64,000 bases of DNA from positions 1,674,001 through 1,738,000 of the forward strand of contig NZ_CP065534.1 in NCBI RefSeq assembly GCF_015999465.1, in the 5' to 3' direction. How positions within the stretch are numbered: the first letter of the stretch is position 1; every line of letters starts with the position of its first letter. Shown here one piece after another: positions 1-10,804 of this stretch. This DNA comes from Lonsdalea populi (GTDB taxonomy: Bacteria; Pseudomonadota; Gammaproteobacteria; Enterobacterales; Enterobacteriaceae). The notes under the pieces were generated by a model. The model ran no database searches. It was not told the origin of the DNA and worked only from the letters and a program-made list of their open reading frames with translations. The position numbers and the translations under genes were made by a program.

Positions 1-228
1 GTCGGTCTGGGGTGCGGCATTGTGCCTCAAGGCAGCTTGTTGCCGGAAATGACGCCGGGGCTCGCATGGCGTAGCCTGACAATACCTTTGATGCCGCGCA
101 CTACGGCCGTGGTCGTCGCCGGACAGGGGAAGGCAACGGCACTGGCCCAGCATTTTTTTAACGTGGCGACAGCGTGGTTAGCGCGACAAAACGCGGGAGG
201 TAACGACGAAGCGACAAACGACGAGTGA
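1..228 (+). CDS. LysR-type regulator, C-terminal end (partial)
   Basis: The reading frame is open from the first base to a stop at 226-228, so the 5' part lies outside the window. The visible 75 residues begin VGLGCGIVPQGSLL, which fits the conserved glycine-rich stretch near the end of the LysR substrate-binding domain (usually 'aGlGiallP'). A short helix-like tail ends in the charged sequence NDEATNDE. The DNA-binding domain is not visible, so neither the target nor the effector can be named. It converges on fabI across a terminator. Another periplasmic-binding-fold protein remains possible. Confidence 0.65.
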   Translation, partial: VGLGCGIVPQGSLLPEMTPGLAWRSLTIPLMPRTTAVVVAGQGKATALAQHFFNVATAWLARQNAGGNDEATNDE

Positions 229-249
229 GGCATGAAGGGGGAGGGAGAG

Positions 250-283
250 AAAAAGAAAACAAGCGAGCCCGCAGGCTCGCTTA
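250..283 (-). terminator. Rho-independent terminator of fabI
   Basis: A 9-bp stem AAGCGAGCC/GGCTCGCTT closes a 4-base loop at 261-282. Read on the minus strand it is followed by a T-rich tract (GTTTTCTTTTT). It sits about 10 bases past the fabI stop and separates fabI from the convergent LysR-type gene. Confidence 0.85.
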
Positions 284-292
284 CTCGAGGGA

Positions 293-1081
293 TCAATCCA
301 GCTCCAGCTCGTTCATCGCAGCGATGTTGAAACCGCCGTCGACATGCAGAACTTCACCGGAGATCCCGGCAGCCAGATCGGAACACAGGAAGGCGGCGGA
401 GTTGCCGACATCTTCGATGGTCACCACGCGGCGGATCGGCGTCACGGCTTCGCAGTGAGACAGCATCTTTTTAAAGTTCTTGATGCCGGATGCCGCCAGG
501 GTACGGATCGGACCTGCGGAGATCGCGTTTACGCGCACGCCCTGAGCGCCCATGGCGTTCGCCATATAACGCACATTGGCTTCCAGGGACGCTTTCGCCA
601 GACCCATCACATTATAGTTCGGGATGGCGCGCTCTGCGCCCAGGTAGGACAGCGTGACCAGCGCGGAATTTGGGTTCAGCATTTTGCGGCAGGCTTTCGC
701 CATGGCGACGAAGCTGTAGGAGCTGATGTCGTGAGAGATAGCGAATCCTTCACGCGTCACGGCATCAACATAGTCGCCGTCCAACTGGTCGCCCGGCGCG
801 AAGGCGATTGAGTGCACGAAACCATCAAAGTTCGGCCACACTTTCGCCAGTTCGGTGAACAGTGCTTCGATGCTGGCATCTTCCGCAACGTCACACGGCA
901 GAACGATGTCAGAACCGAGCTCGCTGGCAAAACCTTCTACGCGAGACTTCAGCTTGTCGTTCTGATAAGTGAACGCCAGTTCGGCGCCTTCGCGTTGCAT
1001 CGCCTGTGCGATACCGAATGCGATGGAGCGGTTACTGGCAACGCCCGTTACCAGAATGCGCTTACCATTAAGAAAACCCAT
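293..1081 (-). CDS. fabI: Enoyl-[acyl-carrier-protein] reductase (NADH) FabI
   Basis: FabI carries out the last step of each fatty-acid elongation cycle, reducing trans-2-enoyl-ACP with NADH in the cytosol. The 262 residues are colinear with the E. coli enzyme. The N-terminal nucleotide motif [14 protein letters not shown] is present, as are the catalytic pair Tyr146 and Tyr156 ([14 protein letters not shown]) and Lys163 (GLAKAS). Position 93, glycine in E. coli FabI (SIGFAPG), is alanine here (SIAFAPG); in E. coli this residue is a known site of triclosan and diazaborine resistance changes. The gene appears monocistronic, with a terminator just downstream. It lies next to the sap operon, as in E. 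coli. Confidence 0.97.
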   Translation of the reverse strand: MGFLNGKRILVTGVASNRSIAFGIAQAMQREGAELAFTYQNDKLKSRVEGFASELGSDIVLPCDVAEDASIEALFTELAKVWPNFDGFVHSIAFAPGDQLDGDYVDAVTREGFAISHDISSYSFVAMAKACRKMLNPNSALVTLSYLGAERAIPNYNVMGLAKASLEANVRYMANAMGAQGVRVNAISAGPIRTLAASGIKNFKKMLSHCEAVTPIRRVVTIEDVGNSAAFLCSDLAAGISGEVLHVDGGFNIAAMNELELD

Positions 1082-1236
1082 AGCAGTATCCTTGTGATCA
1101 TTATTGCTGCGATCGCCGTTAAAGCATGATTGATTAAGGGGGCGACCGGTGTGAATAAACCGGGCGATTCTAGCATGAGTGATGCCAGATGTAATACTTT
1201 GGTCATCACCGCTGCGTCATGCCCGGACGGGATAAG

Positions 1237-2052
1237 TTAAAGAACGCCGCCGTCGCTTCTCCAGGCGTCGGCGCTCAGTGCTTCGCCGAAATGGCTGGCG
1301 ATCAGACGCTTGGTTAAATCGTGCAGCGGCGCTGCCAAAACGTCCGCGGTACTCCCGCGCTCGACGACTTCGCCGTTATGCATGACCAGAATCTGATCGC
1401 TGATGTGTTTCATCATCCCCAGGTGCTGGGTCACGTAGATGTAGGAGATACCGTGTTTTTCCTGCAACTCCAGCATCAGGTTGATGATTTGCGAACGCAT
1501 GGACATATCCAGCGCCGCCAGCGCTTCGTCAGCCACAATGACTTTCGGTTGCAGAATGAGCGCTCGCGCCAGCCCAACGCGTTGCTTCTGGCCCGGTGCC
1601 AGCGCGTGCGGGTAATAGGAGGCGTGGTCGGCGCGCAGACCCACCTGGCGCAGCGCCAGATAGACGGCTTGTTCCCGCTCTTCGGGACCGAGTTGCGTAT
1701 TCAGCCGCAGCGGCAGTTCCAGCAACTGACCAATCCGCTGACGTGGATTCAGCGCGTTGCCGGCATCCTGAAAAATCATGCGAATACGCTGGCTGCGGTA
1801 GCCGTAATCGCCGTATTCGAGCGGATGGTCGTCAATCACCAACTGACCTGAGGTAGGCGGGAGCACGCCCGCCAGCATTTTCGCCAGGGTCGACTTCCCG
1901 GAACCGTTCTCGCCGATAATCGCCAGCGTTTGCCGCTCGCGCAGGGTAAAACTCACCGACTTGACCGCCTCGACGTGCTGCCGACGGAACAGGCCGGTGC
2001 GGTAGCGGAACGTCTTGGTGAGATTGCGAGCTTCGAGCAGGGTCTCCACCAT
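1237..2052 (-). CDS. sapF: Peptide ABC transporter ATP-binding protein SapF
   Basis: One of the two ATPases of the Sap importer, which is linked to resistance to cationic antimicrobial peptides and to Trk potassium uptake. The start chosen, [15 protein letters not shown], gives 271 residues, the usual SapF length, and its ATG overlaps the sapD stop as ATGA. The longer frame reaching 2172 has no support. Walker A GENGSGKST lies near residues 47-55, the signature is the unusual LAPGQKQR, and Walker B reads VIVADEA. It is the last gene of sapABCDF, so the five genes probably share one transcript. Confidence 0.96.
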   Translation of the reverse strand: MVETLLEARNLTKTFRYRTGLFRRQHVEAVKSVSFTLRERQTLAIIGENGSGKSTLAKMLAGVLPPTSGQLVIDDHPLEYGDYGYRSQRIRMIFQDAGNALNPRQRIGQLLELPLRLNTQLGPEEREQAVYLALRQVGLRADHASYYPHALAPGQKQRVGLARALILQPKVIVADEALAALDMSMRSQIINLMLELQEKHGISYIYVTQHLGMMKHISDQILVMHNGEVVERGSTADVLAAPLHDLTKRLIASHFGEALSADAWRSDGGVL

Positions 2053-3044
2053 CAGGATTCCTCCATATTGAGCGGGAAGTGGCAGGCGTACCAATGGTTT
2101 TTCGCCACGATCAGCGGCGGCGTGATCATGCACTCGCGCTGCGAATAAGGGCAGCGCGGGCCGAGACGGCACCCGACAGGCAGATGCTCCAGCGACGGGA
2201 TCGCGCCGGGCAGCGTATTCAACCGGCTCTTGTGAGGGAGCGCGCGGCCGAAGTCCGGCATCGCGCGGATCAACGCCTGCGTATAGGGATGATGCGGGGT
2301 GCTGATCAGCTCGCCGCTGAGCGCGCTTTCGACGGTCTGACCGCAGTACAGCACGTTGATGCGGTTAGCCCATTTACTCATGGTTTGCAGGTCATGGCTG
2401 ATCAGCAGAATCGTGGTGTTGTTATTTTGATTAAGCCGCGACAGCAGGCGGAAGATCTGTGCCTGCGTGGTGGCTTCCATCGCGTTGGTTGGCTCATCGG
2501 CGATCAGCAGCCGGGGCTGATTGGCCAGCGCGATGGCGATCATGACTTTCTGGCACTCCCCCTCGGTCAGCTCATAGGGGTAACTGCGCATGATGTCCTT
2601 ATGGTCCTTGATCCCCACGCGGTGCATCAGCGCGACGGCGCGGCGTTTACGCCAGTTGAAGCGCTGCCACCAGCGTCCTTTATAGGTCCAGCCTGGAATA
2701 GACTGAAGCAATTGACGCCCGATTTTGGCGGAAGGATCGAGACACGACTGCGGCTCCTGAAAGATCATCGATAGATTGTGACCCACCAGCTTGCGTCGTT
2801 GTCTGGGCGTGAGCTTTAGCATGTCGATGTTGTCGAAGCGGAAACGGTCGGCGGTCACGCGCCAGTTGTCTTTGGTGATGCCGCAGATTGCCTTGGCGAT
2901 CAGGCTTTTCCCCGACCCGGATTCCCCTACCAAACCGCGGATTTCTCCTTCGTTCAGGCTGATGCTGACGCGATCGACGGCCTTGACCGGCCCTTCGGCG
3001 GTCATGAATTCGATGGTCAGATTACGAATGTCCAGTAACGGCAT
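2052..3044 (-). CDS. sapD: Peptide ABC transporter ATP-binding protein SapD
   Basis: The second ATPase of the Sap importer, 330 residues as in E. coli, where it also supplies ATP-dependent support to Trk potassium uptake. Walker A GESGSGKS is at about 40-47, the signature is the family-typical degenerate LTEGECQK, and Walker B reads LLIADEPT. The C-terminal oligopeptide-transporter extension carries cysteines in [15 protein letters not shown], as in DppD/OppD-type ATPases. It follows sapC by 15 bases and overlaps sapF. Confidence 0.97.
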   Translation of the reverse strand: MPLLDIRNLTIEFMTAEGPVKAVDRVSISLNEGEIRGLVGESGSGKSLIAKAICGITKDNWRVTADRFRFDNIDMLKLTPRQRRKLVGHNLSMIFQEPQSCLDPSAKIGRQLLQSIPGWTYKGRWWQRFNWRKRRAVALMHRVGIKDHKDIMRSYPYELTEGECQKVMIAIALANQPRLLIADEPTNAMEATTQAQIFRLLSRLNQNNNTTILLISHDLQTMSKWANRINVLYCGQTVESALSGELISTPHHPYTQALIRAMPDFGRALPHKSRLNTLPGAIPSLEHLPVGCRLGPRCPYSQRECMITPPLIVAKNHWYACHFPLNMEES

Positions 3045-3059
3045 GTCTTTTTTCCACCA

Positions 3060-3950
3060 CTATTCGGTTTGTGCCAGCAGAGAACGGCGCAGGCCATCCC
3101 CCAGCAGGTTGACGATCAGTACGCTCAGGGTAATGGCGCCCCCAGGCAACATGACGATCCAGGGCGCGGCGTAAACCAGTTCCAGCGAATTTCCCAATAG
3201 CGTTCCCCACTCGGTCGTCGGCAACTGCGCGCCCAGATTGAGAAAGCCCAGCGCGGCAATATCCAGGACGGCGATCGACAGGGCGCGGGTGAATTCGCTG
3301 ACCAGCAGCGGCAAAATATTGGGCAGCACGGCATACCAGATGATATAGCGCGTGGACGCGCCATCCAGGCGCGAGGCGATGACGTACTCTTTTTCCAACT
3401 CGTCATGCACGGCCGTATAAATGGTGCGCACCATCCTCGGCAACAGCGCTAAACACACGGCGAGCATGGCGTGTTCAAGCTTTGGTCCGATAAAGGCGAT
3501 GACCACAATCGCGAGCAGCAAAGAGGGGATAGACAGTAGGGTGTCCAGAATATGGTTCAGCACGGCGGAGCGCAGTCCGTGGGTCACCCCCGCCAGCAGA
3601 CCGACCAAAATGCCAAACAGCGCCGCGCATAGCGTGACCAGCAGCGCAGAGCCAATGGTAGGAGCCGCACCGCTCAGCAGTCGGCTCAGCAGATCGCGGC
3701 CTAAATCGTCCGTTCCCAGGAAGAAGGATACCTCGCCATAGTGCGACCACGACGGCGGCAACAGCTGGTAGCCGAGGAACTGCTGGTCTACGGCGTAAGG
3801 GGCAAGGTTGTTGCCGAACAGACATAGCGCGATCAGCATCAGAAAGCCATAAAACCCAATCATGGCCAGGTGGTCCTGTTTGAACATGGTCCAGGTATCG
3901 CGCCAGCGGCTGGGCTGGTGCTTTTCGCGGTAAATGTTATCGGAGAGCAT
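3060..3950 (-). CDS. sapC: Peptide ABC transporter permease SapC
   Basis: Inner-membrane permease of the Sap importer, 296 residues. A cytoplasmic N-terminus ([20 protein letters not shown]) is followed by a first membrane segment ([20 protein letters not shown]). The rest is the five-helix DppC/OppC-type domain with the coupling-loop signature in [23 protein letters not shown]. The ATG start at 3950 overlaps the end of sapB by 14 bases, which suggests translational coupling. Confidence 0.96.
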   Translation of the reverse strand: MLSDNIYREKHQPSRWRDTWTMFKQDHLAMIGFYGFLMLIALCLFGNNLAPYAVDQQFLGYQLLPPSWSHYGEVSFFLGTDDLGRDLLSRLLSGAAPTIGSALLVTLCAALFGILVGLLAGVTHGLRSAVLNHILDTLLSIPSLLLAIVVIAFIGPKLEHAMLAVCLALLPRMVRTIYTAVHDELEKEYVIASRLDGASTRYIIWYAVLPNILPLLVSEFTRALSIAVLDIAALGFLNLGAQLPTTEWGTLLGNSLELVYAAPWIVMLPGGAITLSVLIVNLLGDGLRRSLLAQTE

Positions 3951-4902
3951 ACCATTCCTTATTTTTCAATGGGTTGGTCATCGCACCCCAGATATCGGAC
4001 AGCACGCCGATGGAGGACACCATCATACCGATCACCATGACGCCCGCCGAAATTGCAGCGTAGTCCTGCTGGCGAATGGCGTTCACCAGCCAACGCCCGG
4101 CGCCCGGCCAACTGAACACCACTTCGGTTATCATCGCCAGCGTCAGCATGGCGGAAAACTGCAGCCCCAGTTTAGGAATGATGGGCGGCAGCGCGTTGTG
4201 CAGCAAATGACGGCGAATGATGGTCGTGCGCGACAGCCCGCGCGTGTAGGCCGCCTTGATGTAGCTTTTGCTGATAATTTCGGTGGTGCTTATCCGCATC
4301 AGCCGGAACACCTCGGTCGTCGGGGCGACGGACAGCACCGTCACCGGCAGAATCAGGTGGCGAACGGCGCTCATCATCATCTCGTCCCGGTAGGGGGACT
4401 TCGCCAGCCAGGCGTCTATCAGCGAGAATCCGGTGACGCGCGGCACCTGATAGAGCAGATCGAAGCGGCCGGAGACCGGGAGCCAGCCCAGGTGCAGCGA
4501 GAAGAACAGGGTCATCAGCAGCGCCAGCCAGTAGACTGGCAGCGAGAACCCCAGCAGCGCCAGACCGCTCAAAATCTTGTCCTGCGTTTTGTTTTGCAGG
4601 ATGCCCGCGGTGATCCCCAGCACGATACCGATGACCAGCGCCAGCGAAAAGGCCAGAACGCACAGCTCTATGGTGGCGGGCAGCACTTCTTTTAGCTGTT
4701 CGCTGACCGGCTGTCCGTTGATACTGGACAGCCCGAAGTTCCATTGGAATAGGCCGACGAAATAAAAGCGGTAGGCATCAAACAGGGCCACGCCGCGCAG
4801 CGGCGCGTGGGGGGTGAAATAGAGCAGGCTGAAGCCGACCAGCGACAGCAGAAACAGCGTCACCAACAGCAATAGCAGGCGGCGCAAGGCATAGATAATC
4901 AC
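3937..4902 (-). CDS. sapB: Peptide ABC transporter permease SapB
   Basis: The second permease, 321 residues, of the DppB/OppB type. It has a first helix ([21 protein letters not shown]), a periplasmic segment, then a multi-helix core with the ATPase-contacting loop [21 protein letters not shown]. The start is GTG at 4902 and overlaps the sapA stop (GTGA). It pairs with SapC to form the channel that receives peptide from SapA. Confidence 0.96.
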   Translation of the reverse strand: MIIYALRRLLLLLVTLFLLSLVGFSLLYFTPHAPLRGVALFDAYRFYFVGLFQWNFGLSSINGQPVSEQLKEVLPATIELCVLAFSLALVIGIVLGITAGILQNKTQDKILSGLALLGFSLPVYWLALLMTLFFSLHLGWLPVSGRFDLLYQVPRVTGFSLIDAWLAKSPYRDEMMMSAVRHLILPVTVLSVAPTTEVFRLMRISTTEIISKSYIKAAYTRGLSRTTIIRRHLLHNALPPIIPKLGLQFSAMLTLAMITEVVFSWPGAGRWLVNAIRQQDYAAISAGVMVIGMMVSSIGVLSDIWGAMTNPLKNKEWYALR

Positions 4903-6596
4903 GGCTCGACTCCTTCCATTGGCGGCGGTTCAGGCCGTTCCGGCGGCGCAGGCCGTGGCGCATCGCTTTCGCGGTAGACGCCGGCGAAAGAGGTATTACC
5001 GAAGGGGCTAAGTACCAATCCTTTCATATCATAACGATAGGCCTGCATACGCAGGGAGGACGCCAGCGGCAGCACCGGCAATTGTTCCGCCAGAATCTGG
5101 TGCGCCTGCTGGTAATAATCAATGCGCTTGGAGAGCTGTTGCGAGGCGAGCGCGTCTTGCAGCACCTGATCGAATCGGCTATCGCACCAGTGGGCATAGT
5201 TGGTTTGCGAGCGGATGGCGGCGCAGCTTAACAGCGGGCGGAACACGCTATCCGGATCATTGCTGTCGGTGGCCCAGCCCGCGAGGGTCAGGTCGTGATT
5301 CATTTCCATCAGACGCGCTTCCTGAAAGCGCCCCTCGACCGGTATCAGCGTCACTTCCACCCCCACCTGAGCCAGATCGGCCTGAATCAGCTCGGCGGTT
5401 TTCACCGGACTGGGGTTGTAGGACTGTGACGTACTGGGCACCCACAGCTGAAGGTGCAAACGATTCACGCCCAATTCCTGAAGCATCCGCCGTGACTTCT
5501 CAGGGTTGTAGGCGGTGATCTGCGCCTCGCTGTCATAGGCCCATGAGGCGCGGGGCAGAATGGATGCGGCGGTTTCCGCCGTACCGTAATAAATCGACTG
5601 CATCAGGCGGTCATTGTTGATCGCCAGCGCCAGCGCATGGCGGACGCGCGGGTTGTCCAGGGGCGGTTTGCGCACATTGAACGCCAGATAGGCGACGTTC
5701 ATGCCCGGACGCAGCGACAGACGCAGGCGTGGATCGTTACGCAGGATGCTAAGCTGGCTGGCGGCCGGATAAGCCAGAACATCGCACTCGCCGGTCAAGA
5801 GTTTGGACAGGCGGCCGGTGCCGCCCGCGCCGAGGTCGAACACAACCTGTTCCATACGCGGCTGGCCACGCCAGTAGTCGTCATTGCGCTGTAAACGCAC
5901 AAATTGCCCGTAGCGGTATTCGTTCAGCCTGTAAGGGCCGGTGCCGACCGGCAGACGGTCGATCAGCTCCTCTTTATCCTGTCGTTGCAACAGCTGGGCA
6001 TACTCCGCGGACAGGATGGGCGCATAGTGCGTCGCCAGATGCCACAGGAACGAGGCGTCCGGCTTGTTCAGGCGGATCTCGATGGCATAGTCGCCGATTT
6101 TACGAATACTCTGCACCGTATCGGCGAACTGCAGACTGTCGAAATAGGGATATTCGCCGCCGTTGATGTCGTGAAACGGGTGATGGACATCCAGCATTCG
6201 CTGGAAGCTGAACAGCACATCGTCCGCGGTCATGACGCGGGTCGGGGCAAACCACGCGGTGTGCTGAAACGGCACGTCGCGGCGGAGTGTGAAGCGATAG
6301 GTTGCGCCGTTATCCAGAACTTCCCATCGTTGGGCCAGCTCGGGAACCAGTCGATAGGTATAAGGATCGACGCCCAGCAGGCGATCGTACAGCTGGGCGG
6401 CGAGGGTATCCACCATCACGCCGCTGCGCGCCATCTGCGGATTGAACGTCGTCAGTTCATCGTTGACGCAATAGACAAAGCCGCTGTTGCGGATATCTTC
6501 CGGTGGCGTCGGGCTTGATGTGGGCGGCAACGGTGCAGCCAGCGCGGAACCTGTCAGGCAGGCCAGCGCGAGCGCAAGAGTGTATTTTCCAGACAT
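4899..6596 (-). CDS. sapA: Periplasmic peptide-binding protein SapA
   Basis: Solute-binding component of the Sap system, SBP family 5, which captures peptides in the periplasm. I chose the ATG at 6596 because it begins a clear signal peptide ([20 protein letters not shown], cleavage before APL). An upstream in-frame start at 6671 would put 25 polar residues ahead of it. The mature protein has the family motifs [19 protein letters not shown] and [13 protein letters not shown] and closely follows E. coli SapA. The C-terminal tail is a proline-rich extension ([20 protein letters not shown]) longer than in E. coli. First gene of the operon; a promoter should lie in the 130 bp before pspF. Confidence 0.95.
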   Translation of the reverse strand: MSGKYTLALALACLTGSALAAPLPPTSSPTPPEDIRNSGFVYCVNDELTTFNPQMARSGVMVDTLAAQLYDRLLGVDPYTYRLVPELAQRWEVLDNGATYRFTLRRDVPFQHTAWFAPTRVMTADDVLFSFQRMLDVHHPFHDINGGEYPYFDSLQFADTVQSIRKIGDYAIEIRLNKPDASFLWHLATHYAPILSAEYAQLLQRQDKEELIDRLPVGTGPYRLNEYRYGQFVRLQRNDDYWRGQPRMEQVVFDLGAGGTGRLSKLLTGECDVLAYPAASQLSILRNDPRLRLSLRPGMNVAYLAFNVRKPPLDNPRVRHALALAINNDRLMQSIYYGTAETAASILPRASWAYDSEAQITAYNPEKSRRMLQELGVNRLHLQLWVPSTSQSYNPSPVKTAELIQADLAQVGVEVTLIPVEGRFQEARLMEMNHDLTLAGWATDSNDPDSVFRPLLSCAAIRSQTNYAHWCDSRFDQVLQDALASQQLSKRIDYYQQAHQILAEQLPVLPLASSLRMQAYRYDMKGLVLSPFGNTSFAGVYRESDAPRPAPPERPEPPPMEGVEP

Positions 6597-6726
6597 ACGG
6601 GAGTTTTCAGGCAATATGCGATAGACAGAGTGTAACGCACTCTGCGTCGCGTCCCAATTTCTTGTCGCCAAACGTTGCCTTTTTCACCATCGAACGAGCC
6701 TGCCATCTCAAGCGGCAGTCACGGAT

Positions 6727-7716
6727 TCAGATCTCATTAACCGTAATGGCGTGTTTTTTCAGCAGCCCGCGCAGCTGGTGGTAGGTCAGCCCCAGTAGTT
6801 CGGCGGCCTTGCGCTGATTGAAGCGCGACTGGGCCAGCGCCTGCTGCAACAGCTGGCGCTCTTGCTGACTCAGCCAGCCTCGCATATCCAGCGGCAGCGC
6901 GGGCCGCGTATCTGGCGCGGCGTCCTGGACTGACGGAGCCGCCGTCGGTTGAAACGGGTTGATGATGATATGGTCCAACGGTTCGCTGCTGGTGCCGTGG
7001 CGATAGACGGAGCGCTCCACCACATTTTTGAGCTCGCGGACGTTGCCGGGCCAGCTATATTCGAGCAGGGTGCGCTGCGCCCGCGCGGTCAGACCGGGGA
7101 AGAGTGGCAGTCCCAGCTCCCGGCACATCTGCACGGCAAAATGGTCCGCCAGCAGCATGATGTCCTGCTGACGCTGGCGTAGCGGCGGAAGCTGCACCAC
7201 GTCGAATGCGAGGCGGTCCAGCAGGTCGGCGCGAAATTTTCCCTGTGCCGCCAGCGCGGGCAAATCATCGTTGGTGGCGCACACCAGCCGCACGTCGACC
7301 TGCAACGATTGCCCGCCGCCCACGCGTTCCAGCACGCCATATTCAATGACGCGCAGCAGCTTTTCCTGCACCAGCATTGGCGCGGTCGCCAGCTCATCCA
7401 AAAAAAGCGTGCCGCTATCGGCGCGTTCGAAACGGCCGAGATGCCGCTTTTGAGCACCGGTGAATGCCCCGGCTTCATGGCCGAACAGCTCCGAATCCAA
7501 CAGGTTTTCATTCAAGGCGGCGCAGTTAAGTGAAATAAACGGCCCCTGCCAGCGGGGTGACAGGTAGTGCAGGCGGCTGGCGATCAGTTCTTTGCCGGTG
7601 CCGCGCTCGCCGATGACTAATACCGGTTTGTTGAGCTGCGCGAGCTGGGATACCTGTTCCAGCATTTCGAGGAAGCTGTTGGCTTCCCCCAGCAGCGAAT
7701 CTTGTTCGTAAGCCAC
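6727..7716 (-). CDS. pspF: Psp operon transcriptional activator PspF
   Basis: A sigma-54 enhancer-binding activator of the phage-shock response. The 329 residues lack a receiver domain, as PspF always does. Walker A GERGTGKE is near 36-43, the sigma-54 contact loop GAFTGA is intact near 83-88, and the C-terminal Fis-type helix-turn-helix reads NQRKAAELLGLTYHQLRGLL. The start codon is GTG at 7716, preceded by AAGGTGA. It is divergent from pspA across 223 bp that would hold its binding sites, and in E. coli it is held inactive by PspA. Confidence 0.97.
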   Translation of the reverse strand: MAYEQDSLLGEANSFLEMLEQVSQLAQLNKPVLVIGERGTGKELIASRLHYLSPRWQGPFISLNCAALNENLLDSELFGHEAGAFTGAQKRHLGRFERADSGTLFLDELATAPMLVQEKLLRVIEYGVLERVGGGQSLQVDVRLVCATNDDLPALAAQGKFRADLLDRLAFDVVQLPPLRQRQQDIMLLADHFAVQMCRELGLPLFPGLTARAQRTLLEYSWPGNVRELKNVVERSVYRHGTSSEPLDHIIINPFQPTAAPSVQDAAPDTRPALPLDMRGWLSQQERQLLQQALAQSRFNQRKAAELLGLTYHQLRGLLKKHAITVNEI

Positions 7717-7834
7717 GAAATCACCTTGTCATATTGACTAACTGTTAGCGAATTTAATCAGCATAGCAGCCGGGTATAATGACGTAAAAAAGAATAATAC
7801 TTTTAAATTCAGCTGATTATTCTATTTTGCGACA

Positions 7835-7853
7835 TTGGCATGGAGATTGAATT
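7835..7853 (+). promoter_or_regulatory. Sigma-54 promoter of pspABC
   Basis: The sequence TTGGCATGGAGATTGAATT aligns with the E. coli pspA -24/-12 element: TTGGCAYG, four bases, then TTG. The spacing between the -24 GG and the -12 position is the invariant 10 bases. It lies 87 bp before the pspA start in the pspF-pspA gap, as expected for PspF control. Confidence 0.85.
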
Positions 7854-7939
7854 ACCTCATGGAGATAACGTGACCCGATACGCCGGGGCGGATCCACCAG
7901 GCGTACCAAGACGCCGGAAATCATTAAGAGGATAACACT

Positions 7940-8605
7940 ATGGGTATTTTTTCTCGTTTTGCCGACATCGTGAACGCCAACATCACCTCCTTGCTGGACA
8001 AGGCGGAAGATCCCCAGAAGCTGGTTCGGCTCATGATTCAGGAAATGGAAGACACGCTGGTCGAAGTGCGCTCCACCTCAGCGCGAGCGCTGGCGGAGAA
8101 AAAACAGCTGGCGCGCCGCATTTCTCAGGCCCACGCTCAGCAGGCGGAGTGGCAGGAAAAAGCCGAACTGGCGCTGCGTAAAGATAAAGAAGATCTGGCC
8201 CGTGCCGCTTTGATTGAGAAGCAGAAGCTGACCGATCTCATCGTCGTGCTGGAGCAGGAAGCGGAGAACGTGGATGAAACGCTGGAGCGCATGAAGCGTG
8301 AAATCGGCGAGCTGGAAAATAAACTGACCGAAACCCGTGCGCGTCAGAAAGCGCTGACGCTGCGCCATCAGGCCGCCAGTTCTTCGCGCGATATTCGCCG
8401 TCAGTTGGATAGCGGCAAGCTGGATGAGGCGCTAGCGCGCTTCGAGCAGTTCGAGCGTCGCATCGACTCCATTGAAGCCGAAGGGGAAAGCGTGGGTCTG
8501 GGTAAACAGAAAACGCTGGACCAGCAGTTCACTGAACTTAAAGCGAACGATGAAATTGACGCGCAACTGGCGGCGTTGAAAGCTAAAGTAAAACCTGCGG
8601 AGTAA
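7940..8605 (+). CDS. pspA: Phage shock protein A
   Basis: A peripheral membrane ESCRT-III/IM30-family protein that binds PspF and stabilises the inner membrane under proton-motive-force stress. It has 221 residues. The amphipathic N-terminal helix [20 protein letters not shown] is followed by almost continuous coiled coil (residues about 25-185) rich in Lys, Glu and Arg. A good ribosome site (AAGAGGATAAC) precedes the ATG. First gene of pspABC downstream of the sigma-54 promoter. Confidence 0.97.
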   Translation: MGIFSRFADIVNANITSLLDKAEDPQKLVRLMIQEMEDTLVEVRSTSARALAEKKQLARRISQAHAQQAEWQEKAELALRKDKEDLARAALIEKQKLTDLIVVLEQEAENVDETLERMKREIGELENKLTETRARQKALTLRHQAASSSRDIRRQLDSGKLDEALARFEQFERRIDSIEAEGESVGLGKQKTLDQQFTELKANDEIDAQLAALKAKVKPAE

Positions 8606-8666
8606 CCGCTACGGGCCGCCACCACCGGCGGCCTGAGATACGCACCATAATTATTAAGGAGAGAAA

Positions 8667-8894
8667 ATGGGCGCTCTGGTTCTGACGATGATACCGCTGA
8701 CCATTTTTCTGCTATTCGTCGCTCCGCTTTGGCTTTGGCTGCATTACAGTCAGCGAAAAAACCGTGCTCAGTTGGGGACGGCGGATATGCAGCGGCTGCA
8801 TACATTGACGCAAGACGCGCAGCGTATGCGTGAACGTATTGAAACGCTGGAAGAGATTCTGGATGCGAAACATCCAGACTGGAGGCAATCCTGA
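8667..8894 (+). CDS. pspB: Phage shock protein B
   Basis: A small inner-membrane protein (75 residues) that helps relay envelope stress to PspA. One N-terminal membrane helix (LTMIPLTIFLLFVAPLWLWL) is followed by a cytoplasmic basic segment and a leucine-zipper-like helix (QRMRERIETLEEILD). AAGGAGAG precedes the ATG. Its stop overlaps the pspC ATG, so the two are probably translationally coupled. Confidence 0.95.
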   Translation: MGALVLTMIPLTIFLLFVAPLWLWLHYSQRKNRAQLGTADMQRLHTLTQDAQRMRERIETLEEILDAKHPDWRQS

Positions 8895-9250
8895 TGAGAC
8901 TGAACCGGGGTTTTAAAAAGCTGTATCTGATGCCGGAAGAGGGCATGATCAAAGGCGTCTGCGCCGGGCTGGCTCACTATTTCGATGTGCCGGTGAAACT
9001 GATCCGTCTGATTGCCGTGCTGTCGATCTTTTTTGGCCTGTTCTTCTTTACCGTGGTGGCTTACATCGTGCTGAGTTTTATACTGGAGCCGGCGCCGCCT
9101 GCCGCCTACGGGACGCCGGACGCTTCTCCCAACCAACTGTTGGATCAGGCGGACGCGCAGCTGATGGAGAGCGAGCGCCGTCTGCGCGATATCGAGCGTT
9201 ACATCACCTCAGACACTTACGGCGTGCGCAGCCAGTTCCGCCAGATGTAA
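8894..9250 (+). CDS. pspC: Phage shock protein C
   Basis: Inner-membrane stress sensor, 118 residues. The PspC domain starts at KKLYLMPEEGMIKGVCAGLAHYF and runs into a membrane helix (LIRLIAVLSIFFGLFFFTVV and beyond). A soluble C-terminal region with a short coiled coil (DAQLMESERRLRDIERYI) probably contacts PspA or PspB. In E. coli pspD and pspE follow, but neither is present here: the next 144 bp are non-coding and lead into ycjX. Confidence 0.95.
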   Translation: MRLNRGFKKLYLMPEEGMIKGVCAGLAHYFDVPVKLIRLIAVLSIFFGLFFFTVVAYIVLSFILEPAPPAAYGTPDASPNQLLDQADAQLMESERRLRDIERYITSDTYGVRSQFRQM

Positions 9251-9394
9251 TCCCCTCCGCCACGGTCAAGCCTGCGCCGACACCGTGGCACGTCTGTTAC
9301 CCCGACACGTGCGCTTTCGCATTTTGCCGTCGGGCACCATAATAGCGTTTACCCACCATCACCCTCTGAAACGACACACAGGGAAAGGAGAGTC

Positions 9395-10804
9395 ATGGCA
9401 AACCCCCTAAATCGACTGCAGCAGGACATCGGCGCGCTGGTGAATCGCGGCGTTGATCGTCATCTGCGTCTGGCCGTCACCGGCCTGAGCCGCAGCGGCA
9501 AAACCGCGTTCATCACGGCGCTGGTTAATCAACTGTTGTCGGTGCACAACGGCGCGCGTTTACCGCTATTCACGCCCGTCCGGGAGAACCGGCTGCTGGG
9601 CGCGCGGCGCATCCCGCAGCGGGATTTGGGCGTACCGCGCTTCGCTTACGACGAAGGCATGGCCTCGTTGTACGGCGAGCCGCCCGACTGGCCGACGCCG
9701 ACGCGCGGCGTCAGCGAGATCCGGCTGGCGCTGCGCTACCGATCTAATGATTCGCTGCTGCGGCATTTCAAAGACAACGCCACGCTGTATCTGGAAATCG
9801 TCGACTATCCGGGGGAATGGCTGTTGGACCTGCCGATGCTGGAGCAGCGCTATCTGGACTGGTCTCACCAAATGAGCGGCTTGTTGCAGGGAGAACGGCT
9901 GACGTGGGCACAGCCCTGGCTGTCGCTGTGCGAACAGCTGGACCCGCTGGCACCGGCGGATGAAAACCAGTTGGCGGCGGTGGCGCAGGCCTACACGGAT
10001 TATCTGCTGCATTGCAAACGGGAAGGCCTGCACTTTATTCAGCCGGGCCGGCTGGTATTGCCCGGCGACCTGGCGGGGGCGCCGGTACTGCAATTTTTCC
10101 CCTGGCCGCTGAAGCGCGATGGGCAGGAGTCCGCGCTGGCGCAGGCTGACGCATCGACCAATATCGGTATGTTGCGTCAGCGTTTTGACTACTACTGTCA
10201 GCATGTGGTGAAAGGGTTTTATAAGCAGCACTTTGTTCGCTTCGACCGCCAGATTGTGCTGGTGGACTGCCTGCAGCCGCTCAACAGCGGCGTACAGGCT
10301 TTTAACGATATGCGTCTGGCGCTGACGCAACTGATGCAAAGCTTTCACTACGGCAAACGTACACTGTTTCGCCGCTTGTTCTCTCCCTGCATCGACAAGC
10401 TGATGTTTGCTGCGACCAAGGCGGATCACATCACCACCGATCAGCACGCTAATCTTGTGTCGCTGCTGCAGCAGTTGGTACAGGACGCCTGGCAAAACGC
10501 GGCGTTTGAGGGCATCAGCATGGAATGCGCCGGGATCGCCTCCGTTCAGGCGACGCAAAGCGGTTTGGTCGACCACCAAGGGCAGAAGATCCCGGCGCTG
10601 AAAGGCCATCGATTAAGCGATGGCAAGCCGTTGACGGTCTATCCCGGCGACGTGCCGTCACGTCTGCCGGGACCGGCGTTCTGGCGCGAGCAAGGTTTCC
10701 ATTTCGATGCGTTTCGACCGCCGGAAATGAACATTGATACACCGCTGCCGCATATTCGCCTGGATACGGTGATGGACTATTTACTGGGGGACAAAATGCG
10801 ATGA
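9395..10804 (+). CDS. ycjX: YcjX family P-loop NTPase
   Basis: A cytoplasmic DUF463-family nucleoside-triphosphatase of 469 residues. The P-loop is [11 protein letters not shown] near residues 28-38, and conserved family segments follow ([39 protein letters not shown]). It sits directly after pspABC and overlaps ycjF by four bases (ATGA). In E. coli these two genes are co-regulated with psp and heat shock; their molecular role is not well defined. GGAAAGGAG is a strong ribosome site before the ATG. Confidence 0.93.
   Translation: MANPLNRLQQDIGALVNRGVDRHLRLAVTGLSRSGKTAFITALVNQLLSVHNGARLPLFTPVRENRLLGARRIPQRDLGVPRFAYDEGMASLYGEPPDWPTPTRGVSEIRLALRYRSNDSLLRHFKDNATLYLEIVDYPGEWLLDLPMLEQRYLDWSHQMSGLLQGERLTWAQPWLSLCEQLDPLAPADENQLAAVAQAYTDYLLHCKREGLHFIQPGRLVLPGDLAGAPVLQFFPWPLKRDGQESALAQADASTNIGMLRQRFDYYCQHVVKGFYKQHFVRFDRQIVLVDCLQPLNSGVQAFNDMRLALTQLMQSFHYGKRTLFRRLFSPCIDKLMFAATKADHITTDQHANLVSLLQQLVQDAWQNAAFEGISMECAGIASVQATQSGLVDHQGQKIPALKGHRLSDGKPLTVYPGDVPSRLPGPAFWREQGFHFDAFRPPEMNIDTPLPHIRLDTVMDYLLGDKMR

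Noticed and set aside
9566..10609. A 347-codon open frame antisense to ycjX
   Set aside because: Same reasons: complementary frame of a conserved gene, no motif and no ribosome site.
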